A stretch of DNA of 64,000 nt from Mugil cephalus (Eukaryota > Chordata > Actinopteri > Mugiliformes > Mugilidae). The notes beneath the pieces are model-generated. The model saw only the letters and a program-made list of their open reading frames with translations, ran no database searches and was not told the DNA's origin. Location of the stretch: assembly GCF_022458985.1 (NCBI RefSeq), contig NC_061785.1, forward strand, positions 1,295,816 through 1,359,815, given 5' to 3'. Made by a program: the position numbers and the translations under genes. Positions 35,376-52,588 of the stretch are shown here, in pieces; the stretch's first letter is position 1, and each line of letters starts with the position of its first letter.

Positions 35376-35691
35376 GTATTTACGGGCTATTCAGAAAACA
35401 GGTCGTATGTTGAGAATTGTTTGCAGCCCTAGTTCCACGACTCTTCCACTGAGAATCACATTGTTAATTGTTCACATCATGTGAAGGGTAAAGATGGTAA
35501 AGGGTAAAGATGAGAAACTTGTTTGAGTGATGTACAGAGTATAGTTATGTGAACAGGAATGTAAACAGGATCAGGTTTTCACTCGAACCCCTGACTGGGT
35601 GCATCTCTCATTAGTCAAAATCTGTGATGACAGGTTGTTTGTTCATATGAAATGCAGCCTGGAAGAGCTAATGTTTACATATACCTGTGTA

Positions 35692-35703
35692 TATATATAA
35701 AGG
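35692..35703 (+). promoter_or_regulatory. TATA box of the mfap4-like gene
   Basis: tatatataaagg lies about 30-35 bases before the inferred start of a non-coding first exon that ends at the donor cctgcag|gtgag (35801). Spacing is typical. Confidence 0.55.
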
Positions 35704-36151
35704 AAATGTCTCAGAGTGAAAGTTGTCAGAGTTTCACAGATTGAAGGAGAAGCAGAAGTTTGTCTCTTTGTCCTCTAAAGTCTCTTCAGTTTGACCTGCA
35801 GGTGAGATTCCAACCAGAAACCCATACATGCATATAGTATACTGTAGGACACAGCCGTGCAGTTTGAAGTACTTTGTGTGAATAAGCAGAAATCTGTGTA
35901 TATTTTCGTGTGATGTTTGTCCTGAATTGATTGTAGCAGATGCAGTGCTTCCACAACTTGAGTCTTATAACTCAACTAGAGTTATAGTTGTTGCTAATAT
36001 CTTCTTGTGTTCAGCACACAAATGTAACAATTAACAATGACAGTAACATTCTGTATGATGTCTCTCTCTTATTTGTTTTTACTTATAATGTTTTTCAGGT
36101 TCCTGAGACAAACCAACATCAAGAGATTTATTACTTCACTCAACAGAGACG

Positions 36152-42057
<5,906 letters not shown>

Positions 42058-42211
42058 ATCTCCAGGACCAACATACAGCAGAATATTTCTCTATTGTGAT
42101 TTATTTCTTTTCTCTCTCATTAATTAATCATATAATCTCATGTATAGTCGGTATAATACAGGTGGATTTTAAAAGCGTTTCACTGTGTTAGAGCCAACAA
42201 AATCTATCTGA

Positions 42212-42217
42212 AATAAA
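42212..42217 (+). promoter_or_regulatory. Poly(A) signal of the mfap4-like gene
   Basis: AATAAA about 155 bases after the stop codon, a normal 3' UTR length. Confidence 0.5.
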
Positions 42218-43900
42218 CCTGATCCTGTCTGGATGTCTCTGCTGTCTGGATCCATCTGAATCATTAAATGCTGCAATAAATACGAAGCAAAGCAAAACTG
42301 ATCTGATGCCTTCACTTTATCTTCTGTCTCTTTCTGACTGTAAATCCAATGGTTTATACATATTTTAGATTTAAGAGCTGCCTGTTTGACACCAGTTAAA
42401 GTCTTATGATTGTGTGGATGAGTAATTTTACTAATTTCATACTCGCTACAGGACTTTATAATAAATAGGAAACAGTACACAGTAGTTCAACTAAGGATTC
42501 AGCTTTATTGATTTTATCCAACAGTGTTACAGAAGTTGTTCAGCGTTACAGACATCAGCTACATATTAAACACGTTAATGTCCATGTGTTGGATTCTGGG
42601 TCAGTGTATTATATTCAGCTGTTGACTAAAAATATTCTAAGACGTTACCTAGAGAGCTTTTCTGAGTGGCACATTATATTTATTAAAATGAAGAAAAATC
42701 ACCACAAAATAGAACAACATGACCACTCCAACTTATTTCAGCTATAGACAGCATCAACCTCCTGAACTGTCCAAAAAGACAAACTGAAAATAACCTGTTG
42801 ATTCAAACATTTTCATTTCCCAAAGAACAAAGTAATATCACTTATTATTTGACCTCATCAGTTAGTTTGATTAATATTTAAGCTCCGTCACCTTAATAGC
42901 TGTCATCAAACTAAATAAAAACTACATGTATTTAATTAAAGAAGAGATACTTGAGTTAGTTATGTTTTAAAATAATAACAAAAACATTAAAAACCATCAC
43001 CACGTTTCCCACATATTTAAAATCAGATTACGTGTCACCAAACTACCTAATATTCAACTCAATTAATAGTAATGTTGACTGAGGGTTGGTGATTATGATG
43101 CATTAGAGTAATTTTGAGGATCCCATTTGTACTCATCAACAACTAAACTATTTAAAATACAACAACAAGCTCTGTAACATGATGTGATCATACGGTATAT
43201 TGTTTAGAACAGTGGTTCCCCCACCCTACTTCTGATTGATTGGTGGTGTTAGTTTAGGTAGAACTCAATTGGCTGCTAGAACCTGACAACATTTCTTTTT
43301 GATAAATGACGATCTTTTTTTTTTTTTTTTAATTAAACGCCACACGCCGGAAATCCGACACGGTTATTGTACATGTAGGGATCCACACGTAATACTGGTT
43401 AAAAACCGGAGAAACAGATGAAAACTGATGGTGAACTCAGGACTGAGTTTTGGTGCACCCCCTGTGATCTCTACACCAAAAGCCACAAATCAAAAACAAT
43501 GAATATTTACACCAGTGATTCTAATCTGGGATCAATGTTCAGGGATAAAGAACTGAACCATGGACTGGCACACCGTTTAGACTCATTGGGATTAATAGTT
43601 ATCACATAGTATTAGTAAGAACCTTTACACATGGATTAGATGATGTGTAAATATGAATTTAGAGTGAAATAAGGAATTTTCGTTAACTCACAGTGATCTG
43701 ATGGAGAGAACAAGACAGTAGTCTCACATTAAATGATTACAGCATTGGTAGCATTAGTGATTCCTCAGTTTGTTTGTAAAATGCATATTGACAACACTTT
43801 GTTAAATTTCTAGGTCCTGGGTTTATTCTACAGCAACAAAATGAACCCAGTCATAAAACATTGTCTCTTTCTACAATAGATTATCAGTCACTTTGTTCAA
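42218..43900. other. Intergenic region, nothing supported
   Basis: AT-rich sequence with a poly(T) run near 43316. No coding exon or transposon end that I can defend. Confidence 0.5.
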
Positions 43901-43919
43901 CATATTCACTCATAGTGGA

Positions 43920-44795
43920 AAGGTATGAACAAAAGACACTTACACCACATTAGAGTCTGTCTGTCTGTTACAGTTGTGGGATCAGGAATATCTGGCTTTG
44001 AAAAATCCTCTGTGTTCAGGATGCTGTCCTTGTAGTGGTACACGGTCGCTCCTGGGAACTCCTCATTGGGTACAGCTGCAACAAGGAAGCGAAATCTGCT
44101 GCTGCTACTCAGGCCTTTGACTATATTAGAGAATTCAGTGGCTTTCTGTCTCATCTTGGTGAGCACTTCATCTGAGAAGAACCACTTGTCTCATGTAGGT
44201 GGAGTGCAGAGACCATGTCCGAGAGAATCTCTGGTCGTTTTTGTGTAATCTTCACAGAGATCCTTGTATTTGTCCATGTTTTTGTAGATGGGCGGAAAAT
44301 GCTTGTGGCGTCAGTCAGACTTTGACAGGAACTGTTTTTTCTTGGTTTTTGCCAAGTAGCTGTGGAAGTTGTTTGCAAGTTTTCACAGCCTCTTCAAATG
44401 TCGCAGGGTTGCTTTCTAGAATAAAGTCGTTATAGAATTTGCAGGAGAATTTCTCAGTCATTTTTTCTTCTTCCTCAGTCAAATTCAAATAATGGTATCT
44501 TCTTTATCACAACTTCCATGCTGACCTGGATGTCCTGAACGCTGCTGTCGTCTACCTTCTCACTGTCAAACACAAAGAAAGCATTTGCTGCATAAAGGAT
44601 GCCGGTCACAACGTGGGTTGCGGAGCACGTCTTGGTCACATCTTTTATTTGCATGTTCTTGGCTTCAAGATGAGACATCGTCAGTCGTTCAAATTCAGTT
44701 GCAGCCTTGTACTGAAGTGTTACTCTGCTCCGTTTCTTGGATTTCTTCTTGTCTTTCAGAAAACTGGCAGATCCTCCAACTTCAATCAACCTAGA
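43920..44795 (-). pseudogene. Stonustoxin-like (SNTX family) fragment, broken
   Basis: Minus-strand segments match the plus-strand SNTX-like copy at 46.6-48.0 kb: 44789-44475 (glycine-rich then Lys-rich, followed by the conserved THVVTGILYAANAFFVFDSE block), then 44410-44330, then 44166-43940 with a match to the FLVAA...YHYKD region. Between 44330 and 44170 the frame shifts repeatedly, and a large internal part (about 500 bases by comparison) is missing. The 5' end stops at a repeat junction near 44795. SNTX-family proteins carry a MACPF/CDC-like pore-forming fold; in most fish they are non-venom paralogues of unclear role. This copy cannot encode a complete protein. Confidence 0.8.
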
Positions 44796-45318
44796 CAGCA
44801 GTGGCGTCGTGAGGCCTGTTTCAGGGGGGCTGCAGCCTCCCGTCCTTAAAGCCTAGTGACGCCCCTGCATTTTTTTGCAAACTGTAAATAAATAAAAGAA
44901 GGAGTCTCTCTCCCGCTGTGTGTGTTATGCATAAAATGAGTCCTTCAGTGAAACTCACAGGGCTGTTATTTTATTTATTATAATTTATTTTATCAAAATC
45001 CATCACAATGTATTGAGTTTATTTTTACTGTAAATACGGATTTCTGTTAATATAAGTCAAGCTTTTGTGGATTTATTGTTATATTTATTTTATTTCTAAG
45101 TCAGTGGATGTGACGAGTGGTCCCTCACTGGGAGAGGTATGTGGTTCTGCTCTAGGTTCAAAAAAAGTCATGTCTCTTGAGTTTAAATGCAAAATTAACG
45201 GAAGAATGTTGACGTCACATGTTCCGAGATGTGTTTATGGAGGAGTTAGTGGAGCGGCGTGTTTTAAGACCCATTTTGAGCGAGACAAGGGGAGTTTGTT
45301 AACCTGCTTCTCCTCAGT

Positions 45319-45757
45319 CAGTGCGTTTACACGCACGTGAAAAAAAAACGAATTATTGCCTCAATCGGACTCTAACAGGAGAACTTTAGTGCATGTAAAC
45401 ACGTTACTCCGATTAAAATCAGAGTTCTCATTATCTGACTGAGACGCCCAGATGATGTGATTGAATCGGGTGGATAATGCGTGTGCGCATGCTCCGTGTG
45501 ACCAGCGAACAAAGACGTCCAAGAAAGAAGAAGAGGAGGAATAGCGCGAACATTACGTATAAGAGTAAAAAATATTCTATTCTCCGTCTGGTTGTTGTTT
45601 AAATGCCGGTCTGCCGCATGAACAACTCTTGTTTATTATATCGCGCAATAGGTCAACCGGAAATCAGGCCGTATAAACGTGGTATTAACCTGCTGAAAAG
45701 ACACGTATTGCCCCCAAGTGTGGGGACAAGGACTGTAGTCAGAAAGTCGAATTTTGA
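45319..45757 (+). mobile_element. Inverted-repeat element (MITE-like), left part, truncated
   Basis: It begins cagtgcgtttacacgcacgtg and shares about 150 bases with the element starting at 60342 (for example taacaggagaac and gttactccgattaaaatcag). Further on it shares acaaggactgtagtcagaa with 61690. It breaks off near 45757, where another repeat begins, so the right terminal repeat is missing. Confidence 0.65.
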
Positions 45758-45797
45758 CTGTGGCACAGCAGCTCGGTCCGCGCTCGAGTCCAGCTCC

Positions 45798-46055
45798 CTG
45801 TGTCTGCGTGGGTTTTCTCTGGGTACTCTGGTTTCCTCCCACCTCCAAAGACATGTTCTTTAGGCTGATTGGTTGCTATAAATTGACCCTAAATTGCCTG
45901 TGTGAGTGTGAATGGTTGTTTGTCTCTGTGTTAGCCCTGCGATAGGGTGGAGACCTGTCCAGAGAGACCCCACCTCTCACCTACGGCAGTTGGGATAGAC
46001 TTCAGCAACCCCCGTGACTCTAGTGAGGATTAAGTGGTATGGAAGATGAGATGAG
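45798..46055 (+). repeat. Retroposon 3' tail (common teleost repeat)
   Basis: Contains gtgtctgcgtgggttttctc, tggtttcctcccacctcc, agccctgcgatagggtgg and tgggatagacttcagcaacc, and ends in a gatgagatgagatgag simple tail. I recognise these words from a very common fish LINE/SINE 3' end. The tail repeat on the right gives plus orientation. Confidence 0.7.
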
Positions 46056-46575
46056 ATGAGACTTCGTTTCCCCAGTGCCCAGTTGAGGCATCCATATGAA
46101 GGAGTTGTGTTGTTGGACTTCTGTTCTAGCCACAGATTGTCTTTTTCTTTTCCAAGCTGGAACAAGAACAGTTTAGGGCAAAGCTGGATGATTGACTTTG
46201 TGGTCATATCTTCATACCTTTTGCCATGTTGGACACTCAAGTAAAGTGAATGTCAGAGCTGAAGAGTGAAGTAACAGCAGACATGGAGATGAAGCAGCAC
46301 AGAGAAGGTGGACTGTAAGAAAACTAGTGAACACTGGATTCTATTAATTCACTCTCTGATGATCAGAAAAATTAAAAAGAAAATGTGGTGTGGTGTGATG
46401 TGTAAGAGAGCAGTCTACAACATTTTATGAACAATAGCTTTAATACTAATATTCAGTATTCTGACTAGTAACTAAACTGAATGATTCAATATATATGTGA
46501 AAGTGTGTTCAGACTTTATCAGAAGAATCTCATCTAAGACACATCACATGTAAAACTAAATTTCCTGTTTTCAAG

Positions 46576-48226
46576 GCATCACGTTGTGGGATGATGAAAC
46601 TCTGAAAGACAAGATAAGAGAGAGTGCCCAGCCCAGCTGTGAGTTTCAGATCAGTTCGTCTGATTCCACTGATGATAAGTCTTCTCTGCTGGATGTCAGT
46701 GGTTCCCTGAAGGCCAGTTTTCTGAGTGGACTGATTGAAGTTGGAGGATCTGCCAAATATATGAATGATAGGAAGTAACACAAGAATCAGAGCAGAGTCA
46801 CATTTCAGTACAAAGTTACCACCAGATTCAAACAGCTGTTGGTGACTCCTTCTGAAGCCAAAACCACCAAACAAATAGACAATGCTGTGATAAATTCAGC
46901 AACACATGTGGTCACCGGCATCCTTTACAGGGCCAATGCTTTCTTTGTGTTTGACAGTGAGAAGTTAGATGCTAGCAGCGTTCAGGACATTCAGGGGAAG
47001 ATGGAAGCGGTAATAAAGAAGATCCCCTCATTAAAAATAGAAAGGGACACTTCGTTGAAGCTGAATGACCAAGAAAAAGCTTTGACTGACAAATTTACCT
47101 GCAAATTCTATGGAGACTTCATTCTTGATACCAACCCTGTCACATTTGAAGACGCTGTGAACACATACAAACAACTTCCACATCTTCTAGGAGAGAATAA
47201 AGAACATATTGTTCCACTAAAGGTTTGGATGACACCACTGAAGATCTTCCATTCAGAAGCTGCTGAGGTGATATCTGAGATCAGCATTGGCCTTGTAAGA
47301 AAGGCTCACGATGCTCTGGAAGATCTGCACCACATGAAGATGATCTGCAACGACCTTCTGGCAGATGAAGTTGCTGGATATTTCCCACAGATTCATGAAA
47401 AGTTGAGCCGTTTCCAAACCCTGTGTGATTACTAAGTAGCTGCTCTCCAAGACATCATGAAGAACAAACTCGCTGCCATCAGGGCTGGTAAAGAAGATGA
47501 GAAGCAGTTAGAAAAAGTCTTTGATGACCGAGATAAGTCACCATTCAGTCATGAGAAATTAACAGAGTGGATGAGTTCTACAGAGAGAGAAGTCATCGTC
47601 ATAGCCTCCTGTTTGAAGAAGATGGAAGGAATAAAGGTTGTTGCCAACCAGTCAGAGCTGGAGAGAGAGGTTCTTGATCTAAATGTAGAGGATGTTCTCT
47701 GCTTTGTGTTCACCTCCCTGGAAACTACAGATCCGTTCCTCCAGGAAATGTCAGACAACCTGGATCCACTGAAAGTACGACATAGTGGGGATGACACTCC
47801 TACCCAGGACAAATGGTTCTCCTCAGATGAAGTGATAACAAAAATGAGACAAAAAGCCCAATTCATCCATGATCATAACAAAACAGGGGCTCAGCAGAAC
47901 AACAGTGAATCTGGTTTCCTTGTGGCAGCAATTGCAAATGAGAAATATAAAGGAGCGAGCATCTACCACTACAAAGACATGATCCTGGTCACCGATGATT
48001 TCTCAAAGTCGGATGATGCTATAATGTGAAAAATGCGATGGACAGAAACTATTTGGTCTGGCTTCTGGACTGGCCTGCAGGAACTCTGTCCTACTACCTA
48101 GTCTCATTTAACACATTCAACACCACATTCACTGAGCCGGTTTATGTAGCCATGAAGCTGTGGACAAAAAACGAATGCAGCAAACAACTCAAAACAGATA
48201 TAACCAGAGCTGCTTCTACCCATTAA
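46576..48226 (+). pseudogene. Stonustoxin-like (SNTX family) gene with stops, SPRY remnant
   Basis: A single reading frame from an acceptor-like site at 46575 to 48029 encodes an SNTX-family body (about 480 codons). It is cut by in-frame stops at 46776-46778 and 47433-47435 and ends at TGA 48027-48029. After a frame change, 48040-48226 encodes only the last 35-40 residues of a PRY/SPRY (B30.2) domain, so most of that domain is deleted. No N-terminal first exon is visible upstream. The first stop is absent in the minus-strand copy at 43.9-44.8 kb, so it is specific to this copy. The family has a MACPF/CDC-like fold with thioredoxin-like and B30.2 parts. I call this a pseudogene; an unusual intron at a stop is a less likely alternative. 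Confidence 0.82.
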
Positions 48227-48229
48227 GGT

Positions 48230-50490
48230 TTCAATCTTCAGTGTATTTTATGTTCTTCAGTTTGAGGGGTGTTTGGGAACTGCATTGCTCTGTGCAGTTT
48301 ATTACTGATTAATTATGTTTAGTGTGTGTTGCTCTGATTTGACGATATTTCACATTCTAACTGGTGTGTGGTTAAAAATCACTTGTATTATTATTTTATT
48401 ATCGCAGGCTCTAACTGATTAGAAGGTTTTGGTCATTTTATATTTAAGATTTATTATCTCCTGTTTGATTTGTTTGCTTGATTAACACATTTGTAATGTT
48501 AAGATTGATTCTAATAACTTTTTTATATGTTTGTTATTGGGTTGTTTTCATTTTCAATATATATTTGTTAATTTCTGTTGATTGAGGTTTTCCTGTAAGT
48601 AAATAATGATGAATCATTTCTCATTGGTCCTCCATACAGTATATAATTAAGATTAAAATGAATGCAAATAATCAAGTTGTTTTGTCTTGTTTCTTTCCCA
48701 CAAACACACAGAGAGTGGATCTAATAATGTGCTGATTTATTTCTCAATTGGCCGATGAATAATTTTCTGTACAACAGAAAAGGGACGTCTTTGTAGTGCA
48801 TGAGAAGAAAAAAGGTTAAATTTCACATTTTAGGAGCTGCACATTTTGTTTATAAAGGTTATGGGGTAATTATTTGATGTTAAAAATAGTTCAGTTTTCT
48901 AGAGTTGTAGAATAAATACTGATATTATTGCTAAAATTAAATTGATGGCTACTCAAAATTAGACAAGGCTGCCCTCTGCTGACAGAGAGTGTAACTATGA
49001 CAAAAACTGTTGTCGTCAAAGGAAAATCAATGTGTACACATTCATGGAGTTGTAGAACATTATAATCTAGTTTAGTTTGAACAAAGATAAAAAAGAAAAG
49101 GGAAAAAGGAAAGAATATATGAAGATCAGTTCAAAGAGGACTAGGAAGTAGGAGTATAAACTTATTAACTTCTACCCCCTTATCTCCCTATGATTCATTG
49201 CCATATTGCATGTCCCTATATGTAATAAATTGATTTAGCATGTAAATCATATATCATGGACTGCTGTGGAAGGAAAACATTCTTAGTTTTGTCATCATTT
49301 GTGTCAGTTATTAATGAGACCAGGCCAATAATGTGCATGACTTCCCACTGCACAACGCCACCTCCTACAGGGTGAGTGAAGAATAATCCTCACAAACACA
49401 GATAATTAATAAGCTGAACACAAAACTTCAAATTGTCCCAAAGAGACCTTCACCTCCTTAAATACTCTGGTCTTAATAGGAACAAATAGACTTGGCCATA
49501 CTCACCTAATTACAACCTAAACGTCCTTTAAGTTTAAACCAAAACTGCAGCCTCCATCCACTTTTTGCTACAGTCTATGGTGTCTATGCAGGAAGCCCAA
49601 AGAACAAAAGCAACAAAGGATTATGCTGTTCAAAACCTAAACAGTGTTAACGGAGGGGCTGGGGTGGAGGCAGGTTCTAAACCCTGCAAAAACAACTGAG
49701 TGGATGAGTTCTAAACAACTGCACTTATACAGAATGGAAAGTTATGGATAAATAATTTCTAATATTGAATTTTGTTTGCTTGGATGGCCCACAGGCAAAT
49801 ATAGATGCAGATATATTAATGAATAAATAAAACTCGTGAAATATTATGACAATGGTGCTAAATAGGCTAAATAATAATCTAAATCACTTACATTTTAAGT
49901 ACAGTATGTGAAGGTAAAACAAGTGCAGCCAATTTGATGGAGCTGAATTAATAGTAGCCTTATCTATATTTTACAGGTGCTATGCTTAAGTTTCTAACAA
50001 GCAGCACAGAGTCCAGCCAGTCAGCCAGTGGAGGGACACAACCAGATAGGACAGGATGATTTTGCATCCAGAAAGTGCAGAAAGGGACATTTTTGATGGT
50101 GAGTAATTTGTTACACATTTAGTTTGGTTTGATTTGGTCTGTATTTATTTGGAGTTAGACCAACAGGTGGTTACACTAGTGCAATATATTTAAGGGGTGG
50201 GGTGGGGGGAGTGGAAGCACTGGGTGTCAGGTGTGACTGTTGAACATTGTGGGGTTCAGTTAAGAAGGCCACTTAGGAGAATTTTGCCTAGGGCCCCATG
50301 AAGGTCTGAACCAGCTCTGACCAGACACTAGGTAATTAGCCTAGCCACCGAAGTAAAACACTGGAAAACACCAGCTAATTAGCCTAGCCACCAGCAGTAG
50401 GAAAGAAATTGGAGTCACCCCCCTTAATGCAGCCACCACCCCACCATGTACCTTTCAACTAACCAGTTAGATTAATCCTACTACAACTGC
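48230..50490. other. Intergenic region, nothing supported
   Basis: AT-rich, no coding exon, RNA gene or clear transposon terminus seen. Confidence 0.5.
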
Positions 50491-50559
50491 TACCAATTGT
50501 CAGCACATAGCTAGCCTTACCTTTAGCATGCTCCCCAGCTAGCGTGCTTCCTCCGTAGC

Positions 50560-50990
50560 CACAACCACTGGCTCGCTCGCTCCGCTGCCAGGGACATATT
50601 CTTTACGGCAACCCTCTGTTCTTTTCCGCGAATGCCCGACTCACACAGGAGAGCAACGGCGGATTTTGCAAAACAAATCCACGGCAGCCGACCTCCACTG
50701 GGCGCACACGGGCGCTCCAGCCTCGCTGTTCCGCTTCTGATGCCAACTCCGCATATCTATCTCTCTTGTGCTCATTCGCCTCTTCAACTCTGCCTTTCCA
50801 CGGGACAGTTAGTTCCACAAAATACACTATCCTTTCTTTCTCAGACCACAACAGCACGTCCGGTCTTTTGAGGGTCACGGCTATCTGTTATGGAATCATC
50901 AGCCGGCCATCTAGGTCGGTCCTCAGCTCCCAGGCTCCGCCCACACTTAGCTGCCCTACATTATGCCTGCACCTCGCTGATCTGGCCTTA
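50560..50990 (-). mobile_element. Retroelement C-terminal fragment, endonuclease-like
   Basis: The minus strand from 50878 reads KRPDVLLWSEKE, VYFVELTVPWKGRVEEAN, KRDRYAELASEAEQRGW and VRPVEVGCRGFV. I know near-identical blocks from repeated fish and cnidarian retroelement proteins. The PD...E-L-T pattern resembles a restriction-like (PD-D/ExK) endonuclease, which is an inference. The frame ends in both directions within about 300 bases. Confidence 0.5.
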
Positions 50991-51063
50991 TCTCCCTCCT
51001 GAGCAAACATAATATGTTTATTCTCCTTTCTAGCAACTGAGGAATTTGCTTCAATCCGTTTTC

Positions 51064-51325
51064 TGCATCTGCAATGGTTAGAAGAGTGTCGGATATGTCC
51101 GGGAACTTGGTCGATCAGCTGGACCGGGATCTGGCGAAGTGCAGGTGGTTCAGCATCCAGTGTGACGAGTCCGTGGACAGCAGCAGTACAACGCATCTGC
51201 TCGTCTTTATCCGGTTTTATGGTGTTTGATGATTTCTCCACAAAAGAAGATCTTCTGACACTGCTGCCCCTAAATACAACTACGAGGGGAATTGACATCT
51301 ATAACGCGGTGAAGGAGTTTTTTTC
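51064..51325 (+). mobile_element. hAT transposase fragment (ZBED/GTF2IRD2-like)
   Basis: From 51074 the plus strand reads MVRRVSDMSGNLVDQLDRDL, KCRWFSIQCDESVDSSSTTH and LLVFIRFYGV, then a stop. After a one-base frame change it reads DDFSTKEDLLTLLPLNTTTRGIDIYNAVKEF as two adjoining blocks. This matches the DDE-containing middle of Charlie-type hAT transposases, with the D in QCDES. Only about 85 codons remain. Confidence 0.75.
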
Positions 51326-51465
51326 GTCTTGAACAAAACACGTGTAATCAGGAGACATTTTACCTCTCCAACGTCTCCCTGCACAAACACAAACGTGAAC
51401 ACATGTCATTGGAGTGCGTGCTTTGAAAAGCGCGGGTCCCGTTTGGATTGGTCGACAGAAACGGT

Positions 51466-51516
51466 TGGAGGAGGAGGAGGAGGAGAAGAAGAAGAAGAAG
51501 AAGAAGAAGAAGAAGA
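51466..51516. repeat. (GGA/GAA)n microsatellite
   Basis: Purine-only run of about 50 bases that changes from GGA to GAA units midway. Confidence 0.9.
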
Positions 51517-52588
51517 CATGCCATTGGCTGTTGGGACACTGAACATCCGTCTTTGACGTTACGCTTAACAAGGTCAACAACCACCACGCGGCTGTTCCCG
51601 CTTGGTCACAGAAACTAGGAGCAAACAGCAGCTAATGTCGAGGCTGGAGGAAGGACGAAGGCAGAAGGCAAGTATCAAACTGAAGCTTAGTGGTATTAGC
51701 TTTATTTACCACCATGCCTCTGACTTTACTCAGTCGACAAAACCAATCCGCTAGCATGTCGTCAATTGAAATGTTAGCTAGCTGACAAAAGTATGGCCGG
51801 TGGCGGCGTCTTCACGTGGCGTCTGCCAGTGTTAGTCATAGATATAACTCGATGAGTATTAGTAGTCAGCCAGACCAACCACTTTTTATTTTATTTACAC
51901 TAACGTTAGCTTAGCACTTAACACTGAGTCATTACGTTTACTTTTGTGAACTGACTGACACAGGCGGAGAGAAAGAGGAACAACTTTTGTTTAGAGCTGC
52001 AACAATGAACAATAATCGATTATTAACCCTCTTATACATTTTCACTAATTTGTTGGCCATAACCTTGACTGCGTGTCTTGAAATGCATGATTTCTGGCTA
52101 GGATAGGAAGCTGGATTTAATGTAACGTGTCAAAATGTCAAAGTCTTCTTTCCACACAGACTGCTCCTACTCCTCCACTTGCAGGTGTCGCTAATAAGAC
52201 ATTTTAAGTGGATTTTCTTCCAAAGAAGAGAGAACAAATGTTTTATAGATGATACTGAGATTTGGTAATGGTTTATTTCAACCAGTTACTCTTTCTTAAC
52301 ACTAATATTTTCATCTTCCTCTTGCCTCTCACAAATATACGAGGAGCAACCTACTCTGCCTTTTTCAAGGTTTTTCAAATTTTAATTTTGGTGCAACACT
52401 AGTTAGTGGTCAACATGAAATTCAAAACAATACTGAAAAATACGTAAAGGATAAGCTAACGATCATCTTCTAGTTTATTGAGGGGAGATCTGCTAACACA
52501 GTTTAGGTCGACTATTTCACAACCAACAGCATTTATTTTGATTTTGGCAAATTTCATGAGTCATCATTTTTTTTCTTTCTCTCTGCAG

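Noticed and set aside
44798..44868. Short hAT-like segment with ends cagtggcgtcgtgagg and tagtgacgcccctg
   Set aside because: The ends are roughly inverted repeats about 70 bases apart, but I find no 8-bp target duplication and no body, so I cannot support an element.
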